Positions 33,825 to 42,250 of a DNA stretch of 64,000 bases are shown one piece after another (position 1 is the stretch's first letter; each line of letters opens with the position of its first letter). The position numbers were made by a program, and so were the translations under genes. The stretch spans positions 519,542-583,541 of the forward strand of contig CAUYUJ010001303.1 of the NCBI GenBank assembly GCA_963575745.1, read 5' to 3'. The DNA is from Prorocentrum cordatum. Its lineage: Eukaryota; Sar; Dinophyceae; Prorocentrales; Prorocentraceae. The notes under the pieces are model-generated. The model saw only the letters and a program-made list of their open reading frames with translations. It searched no databases and was not told the DNA's origin.

Positions 33825-34007
33825 GCCCAGGTGGCCGGGGCCGGGTGCCCAGGTGCCCGGGGGTGCCCGGGTGTGCCCGGGTGCCCAGGTGTGTGGCCGA
33901 TTTCGGTGGCCGGGGCCGGGGGCCGGGGTGCCCGGGGATGCCCGGGTGCCCGGGTGCCCAGGGGTGCCCGGGTGCCCGGGGTGCCCAGAAGTGCCCGGGG
34001 GTGCCTA
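33825..34007. repeat. GGTGCCCGGG tandem repeat
   Basis: About fifteen 9-12 bp units of GGGTGCCCGGG type. Confidence 0.75.
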
Positions 34008-34125
34008 GCCTAATAGCCCTATATCCCTATAGCCCAATAGCCCAATCGCCCTATATCTCCATAGCACTATAATCTTATAGCCCTATGGCCGTACAGCCCT
34101 ATAGCCCAATAGCCCCATAGCCCCA
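34008..34125. repeat. TAGCCCNA satellite, left block
   Basis: 8-9 bp units TAGCCCTA / TAGCCCAA / TAGCCCCA. The same array resumes at 35824 after the retrogene, so the two blocks are probably one array split by insertion. Confidence 0.8.
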
Positions 34126-34147
34126 TCCGTAGCCATTTTGGCTCAAG
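34126..34147 (+). other. relict dinoflagellate spliced leader (DinoSL)
   Basis: All 22 positions match the conserved dinoflagellate spliced leader (begins TCCGTAGCCATTTTGGCTCA, ends AG). In nature the leader is added to mRNA 5' ends by trans-splicing. Its presence in genomic DNA directly upstream of a gene is the known signature of a mature mRNA that was reverse-transcribed and reinserted. Confidence 0.95.
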
Positions 34148-34160
34148 CAATTTTTGGCTC
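34148..34160 (+). other. possible second, older spliced-leader relict
   Basis: CAATTTTTGGCTC directly after the intact leader resembles its core CCATTTTGGCTC. Tandem relicts arise when a retrocopy is trans-spliced and retroposed again. With 13 bp and imperfect identity this is tentative. Confidence 0.4.
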
Positions 34161-34226
34161 CGGCTTTGCAGCCGCGCCCCCGAAAAGCCCGCTTCCCACC
34201 TCGAACTGCCCGCTGTGCCTGCCGCC

Positions 34227-35300
34227 ATGCCTGCACCTCGCGCCCAGGCCGGCGCCCCACTGGCGCTGTGCCTGCTGGCCATGGCCTTGGCCGATCTGAC
34301 ATGCCCCGGGGGCCCCGAGGCGTGCCAGGCGGAGCACGAGGACGTGGGCCTGCTGCAGAGTCTGCGGCAGAGCGCCCGTGCGGCGGTCGGCGGGAGGGCG
34401 CCCCCTGCCGAGCCCGAGCCCGACGGCAGCTCCGCCTCCAACCCCTGCGCGGGCACGATGCCGACGGACCCGGCCTTCGACAGGTTTCCCTGCTTCTCAG
34501 ACGGTGTGGTGCAGGCGTTGGAGCAGGCCGGCGGCAACATCACCGAGGGCTTTGTGGGCGGCATGGACGTGGGGGGTCGCAAGCCCTGGAACCAGACGTT
34601 CGCCGAGGGGGGCCTCTGCCCCGTCAACGTGCACTGGCACCTCGGCACCGAGCACCTCTCCATGGGCGAGTTCGACGAGAGCGGCTCTGGCCCCGCCGCG
34701 GGCCACGAGGGCGATAACGAGAGCGTCCGCCTGGGCTTCCAGTGCCACCTCTACGACGAGAGCGACCCCAAGTTCACCACCCCGTACGACTGGAAGTACT
34801 GCGACCCCTCAATGCAGGTCGGGCAGACCTACGAGGTTCACTGGCCGCACTCGGCCGCTGGCGACTGCGGCACTCCATACCAGTACCAGACGCCCTTCCT
34901 GGACGGCGTGTTCTGCAATGCGGCCACCGTCCAGCTGTCCCCACTCCAGGACAAGGTCGGAGTGCACGGGCAGGTCTTTGTCATCGTTAACGACGAGGAC
35001 TATTACTACCCCGACATGATGAAGGGCATGATCGTGGAGCCCAGCAGCGGCCTTGGCAGTGACATCGCCTACTACACGGGCTCGACGACCGGCACGACCG
35101 TCAACAACGAGATGTGCTCCGCGTACTCTCCCATCACCTGGCAGGTCGACCGAAAGTGCCACCTCATCTCGGCTTCGTCTTTCGACAAGCTGTGCGCCGA
35201 CATGATGTCCCAGGCGGACGACATGTCGGCGGACCTGCACGCGCACGGGTCCCGCGAGCTCGTCGCAGCCCCGCTGCAGGCCAACAACATGGAGAGCTGA
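34227..35300 (+). CDS. delta-class carbonic anhydrase, secreted
   Basis: The enzyme interconverts CO2 and bicarbonate, usually with Zn. The 357-residue frame starts at the ATG of GCCGCCATGC, 79 bases after the spliced leader; no intron is needed. Residues 1-22 form a signal-peptide-like N-terminus (hydrophobic LALCLLAMALA, cut probably before Asp-23). The mature part opens NPCAGTMPTDPAFDRFPCFS (72-91). The diagnostic delta-CA box is LCPVNVHWHLGTEHLSMGEF (130-149), whose His-136, His-138 and His-143 are metal-ligand candidates. Further conserved-looking blocks are CDPSMQVGQTYEVHWPHSA (192-210) and DGVFCNAATVQL (226-237). Ten or more Cys and NIT, NQT and NES sequons fit a secreted or surface enzyme, as reported for external delta-CAs of dinoflagellates and diatoms. 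The frame is undamaged, so it may be functional. Expression would need a promoter near the insertion and renewed trans-splicing. Confidence 0.9.
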   Translation: MPAPRAQAGAPLALCLLAMALADLTCPGGPEACQAEHEDVGLLQSLRQSARAAVGGRAPPAEPEPDGSSASNPCAGTMPTDPAFDRFPCFSDGVVQALEQAGGNITEGFVGGMDVGGRKPWNQTFAEGGLCPVNVHWHLGTEHLSMGEFDESGSGPAAGHEGDNESVRLGFQCHLYDESDPKFTTPYDWKYCDPSMQVGQTYEVHWPHSAAGDCGTPYQYQTPFLDGVFCNAATVQLSPLQDKVGVHGQVFVIVNDEDYYYPDMMKGMIVEPSSGLGSDIAYYTGSTTGTTVNNEMCSAYSPITWQVDRKCHLISASSFDKLCADMMSQADDMSADLHAHGSRELVAAPLQANNMES

Positions 35301-35811
35301 TAATAAGGCGCAGCTTTCGTGAGTCCGTCGCGTCGACAACACGCCGCCGTCGGACCCGAATGATACAGTACAGCCAAAGTTTCTTCAAGCGCTTCCGAGT
35401 CAAGTTGATTCCCCACTCAGTGTTCGCACATCATCGATACGCCTGCGCCTTCGGCGTCGTCGTCGAGCCATCCGTGATCGTCGTCGTCGTCGAAGTTTCT
35501 CGCGTCCTTCGCGGCGCCAACGCGCCGCCGTCGGGCCCGAGCAAAAGCGGCACAAGCATGCACACCGAAGTGACAATCAGGGAGAGGGAGGGGGGAGCCA
35601 CGTCTCGCCAATAGTTCTTTAGGGCTTCGCGCCCGCCAGAGCCGCGCTGCTCGCAAGTTTCGCGTTTGCATAGCACTGGGGTTTCCCGATCTCTCGCGGC
35701 TGCGCTGCAGAGCGGGCAGCGCGTTGCAGCGCAGCCGCGCGCGAGATGTCGTCGTCCGCGCTCCCGCGCGGCGCGTGATCGACGTGATGTTTTGCCAGCC
35801 GCGTGCGGAAG
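35301..35811 (+). other. 3' untranslated region of the carbonic anhydrase retrogene
   Basis: Between the TGA and the A-run. It contains TCGTCGTC repeats (35457-35500) and GCGCAGCCGC-type inverted pairs (about 35701-35745), and no second frame. Confidence 0.7.
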
Positions 35812-35823
35812 AAAAAAAAAAAA
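35812..35823 (+). other. genomic poly(A) run ending the retrocopy
   Basis: Twelve consecutive A after GTGCGGAAG, immediately followed by CAACATAGCCCCATAG, where the satellite resumes. Confidence 0.85.
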
Positions 35824-35970
35824 CAACATAGCCCCATAGCCCTATAGCCCTATAGCCCTATGATCCTAACGCCCTATAGCAGTATATAGCCCTGTAGCCT
35901 TGTAGCCCTATAGCGCCCTATAGCCCTATAGCCCCATAGCCCTAAAGCCCTAAAGCCCCATAGCCCCCCC
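35824..35970. repeat. TAGCCCNA satellite, right block
   Basis: Same units as 34008-34125, ending in CCCTAAAG variants. These resemble but do not equal the plant-type TTTAGGG telomere repeat. Confidence 0.8.
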
Positions 35971-36019
35971 AAATTCTGATTGGGTTTTTTTCTGATATCA
36001 TTTGATAACATCTGCGTAT

Positions 36020-36078
36020 GTTTCGAACTTTACAACTTACCATCAACATCCCCCTGTAGGGGGACACGCTCGACCTAA
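36020..36078. mobile_element. family A element, right end only
   Basis: CATCCCCCTGTAGGGGGACA followed by CGCTCGACCTAA; no left end within 300 bp. Confidence 0.6.
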
Positions 36079-36254
36079 TTGTATTGCTCTTCTGACAGAG
36101 GTGTCTGGCCTGCGCGCCGCAGAAGGAACGTGCCGCACCGCCAAAAAAAATGCAGCATGGCCGCGGGGCGCCCGCGCGCACGCCAGATGTTTAGAGGCAA
36201 GTAGCATGTCGCAGCGTTTCTTGACAAGGGACGGTGGAGGGGGCCACATTGGTC

Positions 36255-36424
36255 CTAAGTCGGGTACGTCCCTCTACAGGAGGAATCGTTTTTAATAGTC
36301 AAAACATAGTCTGAGGACGATGTGTTGTAGCATGTTTGTTTTTTATATTTATTTTTGAGTATTGTTGCTGGTAGTTTTAGTTCTTCGTCCAAAATCCCCC
36401 TGTACGGGGACATACCCGACCTAA
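36255..36424. mobile_element. family A TIR element, complete
   Basis: CTAAGTCGGGTACGTCCC to GGGGACATACCCGACCTAA. Flanks CATTGGTC and CCTTGGTC match at 7 of 8 bases. Confidence 0.8.
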
Positions 36425-36734
36425 CCTTGGTCCAGGTTGGCCCCGGTCGCCTGGGGGAGGGGGTGTTTCTTTACAGGGAGCAATGATGAAGAAGGGGCCC
36501 TGTGGGGCTGGTGCGATTCGGGGGCTAAGCGGATCTTGAAACAAGTAACACATGTCATGCAGTTGGGACCCATGACACCTGCTTGCCTCCCCTGTGCCCT
36601 GGGTTTCTTGGGTTTCGATTGCTTGGCTGCGGAAAGCGCGACGTTCCCACACCAAACATCGATGGACGTTTTGGGGTCTCAGGGTTGGTTTTCTTGTGGA
36701 AGGTTTCTTGTGGACCGGCCTCCACAACCTTTGA
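36425..36734. other. unassigned
   Basis: No gene recognised. Confidence 0.3.
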
Positions 36735-36838
36735 GAATGTCTTGGATCTGCGCTGGAGCGCTGGCCCTCAGAGCCGGAGTCGCCGAAGGCGCCGCCACAG
36801 GGGTCGAGCGCCGATACAAGAAGTCCGCGCGGAGCTCA
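36735..36838. mobile_element. family D element, half-decayed copy
   Basis: TCTTGGATCTGCGCTGGAGC is followed by GTCGAGCGCCGATACAAGAA and GTCCGCGCGGAGC; the outer left arm is missing. Confidence 0.5.
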
Positions 36839-37484
36839 TGCAGTTGATGTTCATGGATATTTGTTGGATCCCTCGGCAAGATCACTAAAGCAGCCACCCG
36901 CTGGTATCGTCGGCGAAATCCGAGCCCCGCCCTCGCCGATGCTCGACTCAGGCAGCTCGATGGGCGGCGGGGGTAGGGTTCGGAATTCGTCGAACGATCT
37001 GTTCGCGGTGGTTTGCTCTCTCGGTCGCGGCTGGGAGGAGGACTTATCGCGATGTTCCGCGGTGGCTTCTTTGTTCTAGTCGCGGCCGCGGCGGCCGCGG
37101 CTGGAACTACAGCTGCATCTGCGGCCGCGGCTGAGAGCAGAAACTATGGCGATTCTTCGCCGTGGTCTTCGGCTTCCAGCCGGGGCTGCGGTCGCGGCTT
37201 GGCCACATCCGAACCTTGCCCCCGCCTCCCAGCGATTCAGGAGAATCGATGGTTGGGGGCCACCCTGTCGGTGATTCGGGCTCGATCTCCCCCCCCCTCT
37301 GAGCTGGCCCCACCCATTCATTTCGCCGGCGCGCCCCGGGGGGGAAGCGGGAACGGGAGGGCGCCGGAGATTTCCCAGAAGGCGTCAGATCCGAAGTCCT
37401 CTCTCAGAATGCCGGAATGGGGTCCTTTAGGTTCCTTTTGGGGCCCTTCCGAGCCCTTCAGAACCCTTCAGGGCTCCTTTAGGG
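36839..37484. other. unassigned
   Basis: Contains GGCCGCGGC palindromes at 37080-37130. The frame through them reads as a poly-Ala stretch and is not accepted as a gene. Confidence 0.3.
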
Positions 37485-37604
37485 TAAAGTCGGGCCTGTC
37501 CCTCTACAGGAGGATTATTCCAAAGTAATAAAAAAATAGTCTGGGGACGATTTTTTTTCAATTTTCTTCCAAAATCCGTCTGTAGGGGGACATGCCCTAC
37601 CCAA
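37485..37604. mobile_element. family A TIR element, short complete copy
   Basis: TAAAGTCGGGCCTGTCCC to GGGGGACATGCCCTACCCAA, 120 bp. Flanks CTTTAGGG and CGTTTGGG match at 6 of 8 bases. Confidence 0.7.
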
Positions 37605-37907
37605 CGTTTGGGCCCCAGGGGGGCCCTTTAGGGCTCCTCTTGGGCCCTCCAGGGGACTTTAGGGCCCTTAAGGGCCCCTTTTGGGCCCCAGAGGGGCCTG
37701 TAGGCCCCCCCACCTACGTATGCCCCCCCCCTTTAAGTCGCGCCCAGAGCCGATGGTTGGTGGGGGCGGGGCTCGGATGCCGCCGCCTGCCAGCCAGCAG
37801 GCGTCAGGGGAGGAGGAGGGCCTGGGGAGGCCCTCCGGAGGCCCGGCCAGACTCCCTCCCGGGCCTGGCCCCGCCCTGCCCCCTTTTATGAGAATCCTTG
37901 TGGCCCA
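37605..37907. other. unassigned
   Basis: GGGCCCTTTAGGG-like short repeats at 37610-37700; otherwise nothing. Confidence 0.3.
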
Positions 37908-38094
37908 AAAGGGGGTGCAATTGATTGAGGGCAATTGGATTGCAATGTATTGCGAATGGTATTGCGTAGTATTGCAACTAATGGACTGCACGCAACAACC
38001 CAGCAATACATTTGCGCACCAGAATGTATTGCACGTCCCAAATCTATTGCAACACCACGGATATATTGCACCAAATCTATTGCATCACCCCCTT
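37908..38094. mobile_element. family U element, copy 2
   Basis: AAAGGGGGTGCAATTGATTG to ATTGCATCACCCCCTT, with inverted ends. The interior has many TATTGCA units and GAATGTATTGCACGTCCC, shared with 23935-24131. Confidence 0.7.
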
Positions 38095-38366
38095 GTCGCT
38101 GGACGCCCTGGAGGAGGAGAATTCGACAAGCTTGCGCTCCACGTCTGGGCAACTCCAACAAGAATCTGGAGGAGAGGGCCTTCTGCTTCTCGCTCTCCCC
38201 TCCCCCCCGCTCGCCGCCGACCAAGACCCGTGGACCCCCCCGAGCGTGTCTGCTGGGACGTTCCCGGCGCGGCCCCGCGCGGGAGCCCCGCTCGTCGAGG
38301 GGCGGCTTGCCCTCGGCTCGCCCGCGGGAGCCCCGCTCCCGGCCAGCTCCGCCCCCATTGGCGGGC

Positions 38367-38682
38367 GTGGTTTCCACCACCACCACCATAAGTAGGAGGG
38401 GTACGTAGGGGGGGTCCTCCTCCTCCTCCTCCTCCTCCTGCTCCTCCTCCTCCTCCTCCTCCTCCGCCTCCTCCTGCTCCTCCGCCTCCTTCTCCTCCGC
38501 CTCCTCCTCCGCCTCCTTCTCCTCCTCCTGCTCCTCCTCCTGCTTCTCCTGCTCTTCGTCGTCCTCCTCCTGATCCTCCTCCTCCTGATCCTCCTCCTCC
38601 TGCTCCTCCTCCTGCTCTTCGTCCTCCTCCTCCTCCACCTCCTTCCCCCCTCCAACTCATGGTGGTGGTGGTGGTGGAAAAC
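38367..38682. mobile_element. family L element, copy 2 (expanded CCT tract)
   Basis: TTTCCACCACCACCACCATA on the left and TCATGGTGGTGGTGGTGGAA on the right are inverted; about 235 bp of (CCT)n-like DNA lies between. The shorter relative is at 26736-26862. Confidence 0.65.
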
Positions 38683-38865
38683 AGGCCCATGACCTATCTC
38701 AGGGCCCGGTAGAGAAACGGTTCCGACATAGAGGAGTATAGTTAGCTGAGGCTACGCGCGGGGGCTAGCCTCTCAGCGGCCCTGGCGGGAGCGCCGAGCC
38801 GGCCGTGTTCCTTTTCGTTTTTTTGTTTTTGCTGAGTTCCATTCCATCCCATTTCACCCTCATCT

Positions 38866-39072
38866 CTGGGCCCCTTTTAGACTCTTCCGCTTCGATTCGG
38901 TGCGATTTCGAAGGACTCCGATTCCGACCCGACACGACTTCGGATTCCGATCTGGGCTCCGATCTCTGTGTGGCGGCCTGCCAGCTTGCCGATTTCCGCC
39001 GACTCGGCGTCTCCCGACTCGGCTGTCGGTTGCCGCCGATCCGATTCATTTCGATCGCCGGATCCGATCAGA
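38866..39072. repeat. family O repeat, contiguous copy
   Basis: CGATTCGGTGCGATTTCGAA through GCCGATCCGATTCATTTCGA. The same sequence is interrupted at 21156-21735. Confidence 0.5.
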
Positions 39073-39406
39073 CTTCCTGTGGAAGGGGGCACACTAAGCT
39101 TTGCCCCCTTCCACCTCCATGCAATCAAACTTGCCGGGGTCCCAAATACAGTCTCCTCGAGGGCCCTACAGGGAGCCCTCCGGAGGCCCTCTGGGCCCCG
39201 AGATCCAGCGTCATGAAAAACTTGCAGCATCGTGAACATCACGACCAGAGCCCTAAACCTGGAGCAACATCTCTGCGCCGCATTTTTCAAGCCAGATCGA
39301 CGTATGATGGCCCCAGTGCCAGAAACAGTGCGAAAGCGCCCGCTGTGAGATATAATCGCAGCGCCTAGATCTCATCGGGCGGGCTAGGGCAAGGAGAAGT
39401 CGTTGT
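39073..39406. other. unassigned
   Basis: No gene recognised. Confidence 0.3.
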
Positions 39407-39520
39407 GGACGTTTCAGAACGCTCTCGGACCGTTCCCGAACGCTTTGAGAAGGCTGCGGCGGCCGATACACCCTCCAGAACCGTCGGATCTCAGAGATCT
39501 CCGGTGTATCCTTGTTCAAG
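39407..39520. repeat. family F dispersed repeat, copy 2
   Basis: Aligns with 2274-2384. Confidence 0.5.
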
Positions 39521-39568
39521 TTGTCCCTGTCCTGGCCTCGTCTATGCCTCCGAGACGGGGTCCGAGTA

Positions 39569-39717
39569 GATGGGGTCGGAGGACTGCGACGCATCGCCGA
39601 TGTATCGATGATGCGGATCGATGTGGAGCCTGATTTTCTCCACGATGACGTCGCCGATACGTCGCCGACCTCGCCGATGCATCGCCGAGACATCGGTAAT
39701 TCATTGTCGACCCCATC
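39569..39717. mobile_element. family E element, copy 2
   Basis: GATGGGGTCGGAGGACTGCG to TCGACCCCATC, with CGCATCGCCGATGTATCGAT and GATGCATCGCCGAGACATCG inside. Confidence 0.6.
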
Positions 39718-40316
39718 CACCCTAACCCGATCCAGGAGGCCTGCGCTGCTACATCCTCCGATTTATCCCTGTCCCCGATGTGTCCCTGTCCTCGGACGCG
39801 TGGCAGTGGGGGGTGACCTGCATGGGGGGTGAAGAACACCCCCTAAAGGGCCCCTTTGGGGCTCTTTTCTGCACCTCCCGTTTAGGCCATCCCCAATGTC
39901 CGATGTTGTCCCAGGCATGGTCCCGCCCGATGTCCGACAGGGCTGGACCTAAACGGTGTTTTTGATGATTTCGTGGGCCGTTTTCGTTTCGACTTCGCTT
40001 TGCAGCAGAGGGGGATCGGAGACAAAAGCGAGGGAAAACGAAAACAAAACGGAAACGAAAAGCACCGTTTAGGTTCAGCCCTGATGTCCGATGTACGATG
40101 CTGTCCCAGGCACGGTCCCGCCCGATGTCCGATGTCCGATGTTGTCCAGGGCATGGTCAGGTCTTACAGTCGAGGCGCTGAAGAAGGAACCCTTTTCGTT
40201 GGGGAGGGTCTCGGTGTTCCTTGATTGTCTCACAGTTTGCTTTCTAGGTGTTCATTAGGTCTTCGATGGGAAGTCGAATTTTCAACTTCTGGAGACACGG
40301 GGCCTCGCTCCTTATT
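39718..40316. repeat. GATGTCCGATGTTGTCCCAGG tandem units with a family V insertion
   Basis: Units of about 45 bp (GATGTCCGATG, TCCCAGGCATGGTCCCGCCC) flank 39940-40081. The rest of the stretch has no gene. Confidence 0.55.
39940..40081. mobile_element. family V TIR element
   Basis: GGGCTGGACCTAAACGGTG and CACCGTTTAGGTTCAGCCC are 19-bp inverted ends with one mismatch. The AT-richer interior has GAAAACGAAAACAAAACGG runs. It sits inside a tandem repeat. Confidence 0.65.
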
Positions 40317-40978
40317 CCCTACCTAGGCTCTGCATAGAAGGGTTCTTACTCTGTGGGCTTAAAGGGGCCGGGCAGTGGGAACCGGCCCGGGCGGTTCCCC
40401 CAGGATCCGCCCCGCGGTTCCCCCAGTTGCGTCCCTTTAGCTTAGCGTTGCTTATCTCATCTTAGATTAGCTTATTTCATATTAGCCTTAGCTTAGCTTC
40501 ATCTTAGCTCAGGTGTATCTTAGCTTAACTTACCTTCATCTTAGCTTTGCTGTGCTTTAGCATAGCAGAGCACAGCATAGCATAGTGTAGCATAGCATAG
40601 CGCAGCACAGCAGCTCATAACATAGCCCAGCATAGCATAGCATAGCGCAGCATAGCATAGCATAGCATAGCGCAGCACAGTACAGCACAGCATAGCACAG
40701 CGCAGCATAGCATAGCATAGCATAGCATAGCATAGCGCAGCTTCGAATAGTATAGCATACCATAGCTTAGCATAGCACAGCGCAGCATGACATAACATAG
40801 CTTAACATTGCATAGCACTGTATAGCATAGCGCAGCATAGCGCAGCATAGCGCAGCATATCATAGCATATCATAGCATAGCATAGCATAGCATAGCATAG
40901 CGCAGCATAGCATGGCATCGCATAGCATAGCATAGCAACTAATGCTGGTTTCCTAGGGGCTCCAACTCCTAGGTAGGG
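40317..40978. mobile_element. family H composite element 1: satellite with conserved ends
   Basis: Left end CCCTACCTAGGCTCTGC, then GGGCCGGGCAGTGGGAACCG and GGGCGGTTCCCCCAG. Interior about 500 bp of (CATAG)n with CGCAG variants, preceded by CTTAGCTTAG units. Right end CTAGGGGCTCCAACTCCT, AGGTAGGG, then TCGCGCT. Outer CCCTACCTAGG / CCTAGGTAGGG are perfect inverted repeats. Two further elements have the same ends but different satellites. Confidence 0.7.
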
Positions 40979-41196
40979 TCGCGCTAAGGTAATTTTGGGT
41001 TCCTTAGGCCAACGCGCCGACGGTACCTCAGGGAGGGCTCTCTGCGGGGGGGCACTCCGCGGGGCGGCGGCGGGCGGCGGCAAGCGGCGGCGAGCGCCGC
41101 GGCGAGGCCGGCGGCGACGCCGCTGGGCGCCGGGCGGGCGTGCTTCGCCTGGGGGCCGCCGCCGGCCTGCTCGGGCTGGGAGCGGAGGGCATCAAG
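40979..41196. other. unassigned GC-rich stretch
   Basis: GGCGGCGGCG-rich; no gene. Confidence 0.3.
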
Positions 41197-41598
41197 CAGT
41201 GGCGAAGCGTCCTGGCTCGCCCATAGCCCTGCCAAACAATTCGGGGGTGGCCAGGCCTCCTACCCTGGCACGCCGATTAGCGACTTGGCCGTTTCCGGTT
41301 CGCGAGAGGGCGTCGCGGCCGTCATTTTTGCGGGTCCAGGTCCGTCGGTTTCGGTCCGAGGCCGTTTTCATTAAAGGGTGGTTTACTAAAGGGAGGTTTG
41401 TCCACCGCCGAACAATGTTCTAAGAACCTTTTGTGGTTCCCACGAGATGTTCTCAGAACATTTCTGGCGGAGTCTGTCTTGTTCTCTCACATCGGGTTCA
41501 TGTTCTAAGAGCTCATCGCTTTTGTTCTTAGGACACTGCTGGGGTCTAAGAACATTTCGTGGTAGGACTACAGGAATCCCGGGACAGCCGGTCCCTGC
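41197..41598. mobile_element. family B element, copy 2, split by a family C element
   Basis: CAGTGGCGAAGCGTCC to GGTCCCTGC. TCAAG directly flanks both sides (41192-41196, 41599-41603). Removing 41241-41411 and one ACAAT restores a sequence collinear with 9171-9393. Confidence 0.75.
41241..41411. mobile_element. family C TIR element, copy 2, nested in family B
   Basis: 171 bp, TCGGGGGTGGCCAG to TTTGTCCACCGCCGA. ACAAT precedes and follows it, a 5-bp target duplication. Clearly similar to 17551-17721 along the full length. Confidence 0.8.
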
Positions 41599-41686
41599 TC
41601 AAGAGGGGCGAATGTCCAGAGATTCGTCTTCGAGATGGGCGGCATTTCAGCGAAGAGCGGAACACGGCATACACGCACACATTGTT

Positions 41687-41816
41687 GGCCGTCCGCGCGG
41701 ATATTTCCTGGATGCTCGCTCGGGCACCCTGGCGGCGCCTGCAGCCCCGCCCCTGGCGCGGTCAGCACGCCAGGGAGGGGCTCCAGCTCGGGTCCAGGAA
41801 GTCCGCGCGGGCCGTC
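41687..41816. mobile_element. family D fold-back element
   Basis: GGCCGTCCGCGCGGATATTT on the left pairs with GTCCGCGCGGGCCGTCAG on the right; CCCTGGCGGCG and CACGCCAGGGAGGGG lie in the centre. Confidence 0.6.
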
Positions 41817-41833
41817 AGCAGTCTGTGCTCATA

Positions 41834-42042
41834 CAGTAGGGGCGCGCATCAAGAGACCATCTGCTTTTCGTCAGGGTATCCTGGGTTTCTTCGCTCCGCG
41901 CGCTGCGCGGTGACTTCCCGCAGCCGGTGAAGGAGCTGCTGCGTTCAGAGTGCTACGGGTTTCCCCTCAGGTGTACCTCGCGCGCGGGTTCTCAGGGTTT
42001 GGTTTCTTGCGAGGGTGTCTTGCGGCCGCGCCCGCACCGTTC
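41834..42042. repeat. family S repeat, copy 2 (empty site)
   Basis: Uninterrupted counterpart of 13428-13805; the junction 41970/41971 is where the family R element sits in the other copy. Ends are weakly inverted (GGGGCGCGCATCAAGA / TCTTGCGGCCGCGCCC). Confidence 0.7.
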
Positions 42043-42067
42043 CTTTCTGTTGTTCCCTTCACCGTTT

Positions 42068-42250
42068 CCCGTCGGCTGTCCAGTCTTCTGTTGCTCCCAT
42101 CGTACTCAAAGACCCCATCCCAGAAGAATTTCGAGCACCTGGAAAATTGTCGAACATGTGTCGAAACAGCATGGCCCGACATGTAAAAACCCTCGAGGGT
42201 CGGTACTTTCTGGTTTTGGTGATCGAAATTGGTTCTGGTGACCAAGGCTA
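42068..42250 (-). mobile_element. family J TIR element, copy 3
   Basis: Reverse complement of copies at 29517 and 30893: TCACCAGAACCAATTTCGA, CAGAAAGTACCGAC, CATGTCGGGCC and GGGATGGGGTCTTTGAG. Confidence 0.6.

Larger units (their letters stand above)
34126..35823 (+). mobile_element. processed retrocopy (spliced leader to poly(A))
   Basis: Spliced leader, short 5' leader, intronless coding region, 3' UTR and a 12-A run make up a complete cDNA-like unit. CATAGCCCCAT occurs just before the leader and just after AAACAA, a likely target duplication, although the repetitive target makes its length ambiguous. Insertion by LINE machinery is the known route for such copies. Confidence 0.85.

Noticed and set aside
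35824-35970. CCCTAAAG units as a telomere
   Set aside because: The dominant unit is TAGCCCNA of 8-9 bp, not TTTAGGG, and it lies internally around a retrogene.
37052-37528. Frame with a signal-peptide-like poly-Ala start
   Set aside because: Arises from GGCCGCGGC palindromes and runs into a family A element; no downstream protein-like sequence.
40540-40930. Arrays of CATAG as a CRISPR-like repeat
   Set aside because: Simple 5-bp satellite without spacers, in a eukaryotic context.
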